A DNA stretch of 6,386 nt, taken from positions 1-6,386 of the forward strand of contig JBEIGB010000154.1 of the NCBI GenBank assembly GCA_040382095.1. Direction: 5' to 3'. A program made the translations under genes and the position numbers. Source of the stretch: JADJPL01 sp040382095. Its GTDB lineage: Bacteria; Bacteroidota; Bacteroidia; Chitinophagales; Saprospiraceae. A model generated the notes under the pieces. That model did no database searches, was not told the DNA's origin, and saw only the letters and a list, made by a program, of their open reading frames with translations. The number at the start of each line of letters is the position of its first letter. The first letter of the stretch is position 1. Below, piece by piece: positions 5,048 to 6,386 of this stretch.

Positions 5048-5638
5048 ATGCAAGACGCGCTGCTCATTTTTATCAGAAACCCCGTCAGGGGCAGGGTAAA
5101 GTCCCGTATTGCCCGGACTGCCGGAGAGGAAGCAGCCCTGAATATTTATCTCGCTTTGCTGGGGCATACGCGGTCAGTATGCGTCGAGGTGGAAGCTGCG
5201 CGCCTGCTCTTTTACAGCGACGATATCGGCTACGGCGACGAATGGCCTGAAGCTCTTTTCGAAAAATCCCTTCAACAAGGCGAAGACCTCGGTGCCCGTA
5301 TGTTGCAGGCATTCGAAACTGCCCTCGCCGGTCACCGCCGCGCTGTTATCATTGGAAGCGATTGCCCGGCCATCACCCCCGGATTGATCCACCAGGCTTT
5401 CGATCTGCTCGGCACTCATGAACTGGTCGTCGGCCCGGCAGCAGATGGGGGCTATTATCTGCTGGGCATGTGCAGGCCGCAGGCCGCTTTGTTTGAAAAT
5501 ATCGCCTGGGGCACTGGAGAGGTTTTTGCGCAGACGATGGAAAGCGCCGCGAGGATCGGGCTAACGTCCGCTGTACTCCCCATACTCCCGGATATTGATT
5601 GTGAAGCCGACTGGGAGCGCTACGGCTGGCCAATTTAG
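5048..5638 (+). CDS. TIGR04282/DUF2064 family glycosyltransferase-like protein
   Basis: This 196-residue protein has a GT-A-like nucleotidyl/glycosyltransferase fold. The N-terminal block RNPVRGRVKSRIA (10-22) is the family's K-P-x-x-G-x-V-K-T-R-L motif, with Ser for the usual Thr. IIGSDCPAITP (101-111), GPAADGGYYLLG (129-140), IAWGTGEVF (152-160) and LPDIDCEADW (180-189) follow in the order and spacing of TIGR04282 (rSAM/selenodomain-associated transferase 1), a family also implicated in arsenosugar biosynthesis. It is predicted cytoplasmic and of full length (usually about 200). The usual partners, a TIGR04283 transferase and radical SAM proteins, are absent from this window. It follows the NuiA-like gene by 20 bases, and its stop is 4 bases from the stop of the opposite gene. 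The ATG at 5048 is right, since the basic N-terminal motif begins ten residues in. The exact donor and acceptor are unknown. Confidence 0.85.
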   Translation: MQDALLIFIRNPVRGRVKSRIARTAGEEAALNIYLALLGHTRSVCVEVEAARLLFYSDDIGYGDEWPEALFEKSLQQGEDLGARMLQAFETALAGHRRAVIIGSDCPAITPGLIHQAFDLLGTHELVVGPAADGGYYLLGMCRPQAALFENIAWGTGEVFAQTMESAARIGLTSAVLPILPDIDCEADWERYGWPI

Positions 5639-5642
5639 GCGT

Positions 5643-6104
5643 TCATGCTTTTGAACCCTTCACTTTGCGCAGGCTGACCTTTCCGATCGCCCGCCCCGTG
5701 GACAGGGGCTGCGCGGTCTCTTCCTGCCAAAACCCGTTGAGCTTGACCTCCTCGAAATTCCCACTGTACTGTAACTGGTATTTCCTGAAATAAGGCGGGC
5801 GTACCTGATCCGGCCTATCCGGTGGGATATGCCGGATTTCCTGCAGGTAAACGGAGAAATCCCTGTACATATACCCTCTGAGCTCCATTTCGACCATCTG
5901 CCCCTTCTCCAGATATACATAAGACCTCCCACTGATTTCCCGGCCCGTGAACCTCAGGAACAGCTCAATCCGCAATTTACGCGACGATTCCAGCCCTCCC
6001 ACCGTAAGGGTGCCTTCAAAAAGACCCTGCAGCCGTTCCTGTGCTACAAGGGCCATGGGCATAAAGTAAATGATATATGCCGCGATAAAGATTTTTTTAC
6101 GCAT
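5643..6104 (-). CDS. Small secreted protein of unknown function, likely beta-rich
   Basis: This 153-residue protein starts with a clear signal peptide (MRKK, a hydrophobic stretch to about 20, then VAQE), so the mature protein of about 132 residues is exported. The body alternates polar and aromatic/hydrophobic residues with Gly turns: GLFEGTLTVGG (27-37), LRIELFLRFTGREISGRSYVYL (44-65), VEMELRGYMYRDFSVYLQE (71-89) and KYQLQYSGNFEEVKLNGFW (108-126). The repeated pattern of a strand, G-x-I-x-G-x-S, and another strand suggests an up-and-down beta sheet or small barrel, as in many small periplasmic proteins of Bacteroidota. The C-terminus is basic (SLRKVKGSKA). I do not recognise a named family. 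The ATG at 6104 places the charged N-region correctly. Its stop is 4 bases from the convergent gene's stop, with no clear shared terminator; GTTCA (5641-5645) and TGAAC (5652-5656) can form a weak stem over the end of the gene. Confidence 0.75.
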   Translation of the reverse strand: MRKKIFIAAYIIYFMPMALVAQERLQGLFEGTLTVGGLESSRKLRIELFLRFTGREISGRSYVYLEKGQMVEMELRGYMYRDFSVYLQEIRHIPPDRPDQVRPPYFRKYQLQYSGNFEEVKLNGFWQEETAQPLSTGRAIGKVSLRKVKGSKA

Positions 6105-6131
6105 AAACGCTGTTTTATGTTATGCCATACA

Positions 6132-6139
6132 GGAAGGTA
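6132..6139 (-). promoter_or_regulatory. Partial -7 element (TACCTTCC) for the secreted-protein gene
   Basis: Read on the - strand, 6139-6132 is TACCTTCC, matching TAnnTT of the Bacteroidota -7 element but not the last TG. It ends 27 bases before the ATG at 6104, a reasonable leader. TTG on the - strand lies about 25 bases further upstream, slightly beyond the usual spacing. The same octamer occurs at 123-130 upstream of the thioesterase. Confidence 0.3.
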
Positions 6140-6266
6140 GTGACGCTTTGACCCCCGGATGAACCAAGGGCCCTCTAAAATTGTAATGATGTAATAAAAT
6201 AAAGAAAAAAGCGCAGGTAAGGTTGGAAAATTAAATGGGGCCGTGTAAAAAGTCTCCGGCCTGTAA

Positions 6267-6288
6267 TTTGGCGGTATTTGTCGCCAAA
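6267..6288. other. Seven-pair perfect hairpin
   Basis: TTTGGCG (6267-6273) pairs perfectly with CGCCAAA (6282-6288) around the loop GTATTTGT. It shares CAAA (6285-6288) with the next hairpin at 6285-6301, so the two cannot both form fully. Confidence 0.5.
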
Positions 6289-6301
6289 GAATATTTCTTT
6301 G
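6285..6301. other. Seven-pair AT-rich hairpin overlapping its neighbours
   Basis: CAAAGAA (6285-6291) pairs with TTCTTTG (6295-6301) around the loop TAT. It overlaps the hairpin at 6267-6288 on its left and touches the first base of the long hairpin at 6301 on its right. Confidence 0.45.
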
Positions 6302-6353
6302 AGACACAGGTTTCATTGATTTTGCTTCGCAAAAGCAATGAAACCTGCGTCTC
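6301..6353. repeat. Long imperfect hairpin, 23 of 25 positions paired
   Basis: The left arm 6301-6325 pairs with 6329-6353 around a three-base loop (TTC). The segments are GAGAC/GTCTC (5 pairs), CAGGTTTCATTG/CAATGAAACCTG (12 pairs) and TTTTGC/GCAAAA (6 pairs), with A-C (6306/6348) and A-G (6319/6335) mismatches. Neither orientation is followed by a clean T-tract, so it is not a standard intrinsic terminator. Its left arm has a 15-base exact inverted match at 3-17. It could be a dispersed intergenic palindrome, an mRNA 3' end structure or a small mobile repeat of the REP/MITE kind. Confidence 0.75.
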
Positions 6354-6386
6354 GAGAAAATTTATGAGGTTGTGTAAATATTCCGC

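Larger units (their letters stand above)
6140..6386. other. Non-coding AT-rich right end with stacked hairpins
   Basis: No supportable gene lies from about 6140 to the right edge. The first part (6175-6240) is AT-rich with runs of A on the + strand. From 6267 onward several overlapping inverted repeats occur. The region does not resemble the end of a coding sequence, and the window ends before the next gene. Confidence 0.5.

Noticed and set aside
6044..6316. 90-residue - strand frame across the right-hand intergenic region
   Set aside because: It runs through the hairpins and into the start of the secreted-protein gene in another frame, with no domain-like composition.
1..6386. Possible mobile island bounded by terminal inverted repeats
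   Set aside because: No transposase, integrase or recombinase is present, the genes are of chromosomal type, and the repeat is itself a hairpin, which fits a dispersed intergenic palindrome better than element ends.

Overview
The window looks like ordinary chromosome from a member of the Bacteroidota. The evidence is promoter -7 elements of the TAnnTTTG type (131-138, 4322-4329), A/T-rich start regions instead of Shine-Dalgarno sequences, several protein types common in this phylum, and moderately GC-rich genes separated by AT-rich gaps. Chitinophagia or Saprospiria would fit, but that is a guess. I see no transposase, integrase, tRNA, rRNA, CRISPR array or phage gene.

Layout. Positions 1-149 are non-coding: part of a dispersed inverted-repeat sequence, two tandem terminator-like hairpins closing a gene off the left edge, then a promoter very close to the first start codon. 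Next, on the + strand, come an acyl-ACP thioesterase (150-905), an HSDL2-like short-chain dehydrogenase (1026-1847) and a UDP-galactopyranose mutase-like flavoprotein (1847-2920). The last two share one base in a TAGTG stop/start overlap and are surely co-transcribed. After a 169-base gap is a small coiled-coil protein (3090-3461). Facing it is a secreted acetolactate decarboxylase-like protein on the - strand (4305-3592). A divergent AT-rich intergenic region (4306-4517) separates it from a + strand pair: a nuclease A inhibitor (NuiA) family protein (4518-5027) and a TIGR04282/DUF2064 glycosyltransferase-like protein (5048-5638). Convergent with these, only 4 bases away, is a small secreted protein on the - strand (6104-5643). 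The right end (6105-6386) is non-coding and contains a striking set of overlapping hairpins.

The genes do not form one obvious pathway. The thioesterase releases fatty acids from ACP, the mutase would make UDP-galactofuranose for surface glycans, and the TIGR04282 protein belongs to a nucleotide-sugar transferase family. Two proteins carry export signals. The observations most worth a second look are: the inverted-repeat hairpin family at both ends of the window, with mutually exclusive folds at the right end; a solitary NuiA-like inhibitor that keeps both recalled inhibitory hot-spot residues, including the C-terminal Thr; an acetolactate decarboxylase with all metal ligands but His in place of the catalytic Arg; and two + strand genes whose stop codon sits in the loop of a hairpin. 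I found no convincing new multi-gene system.
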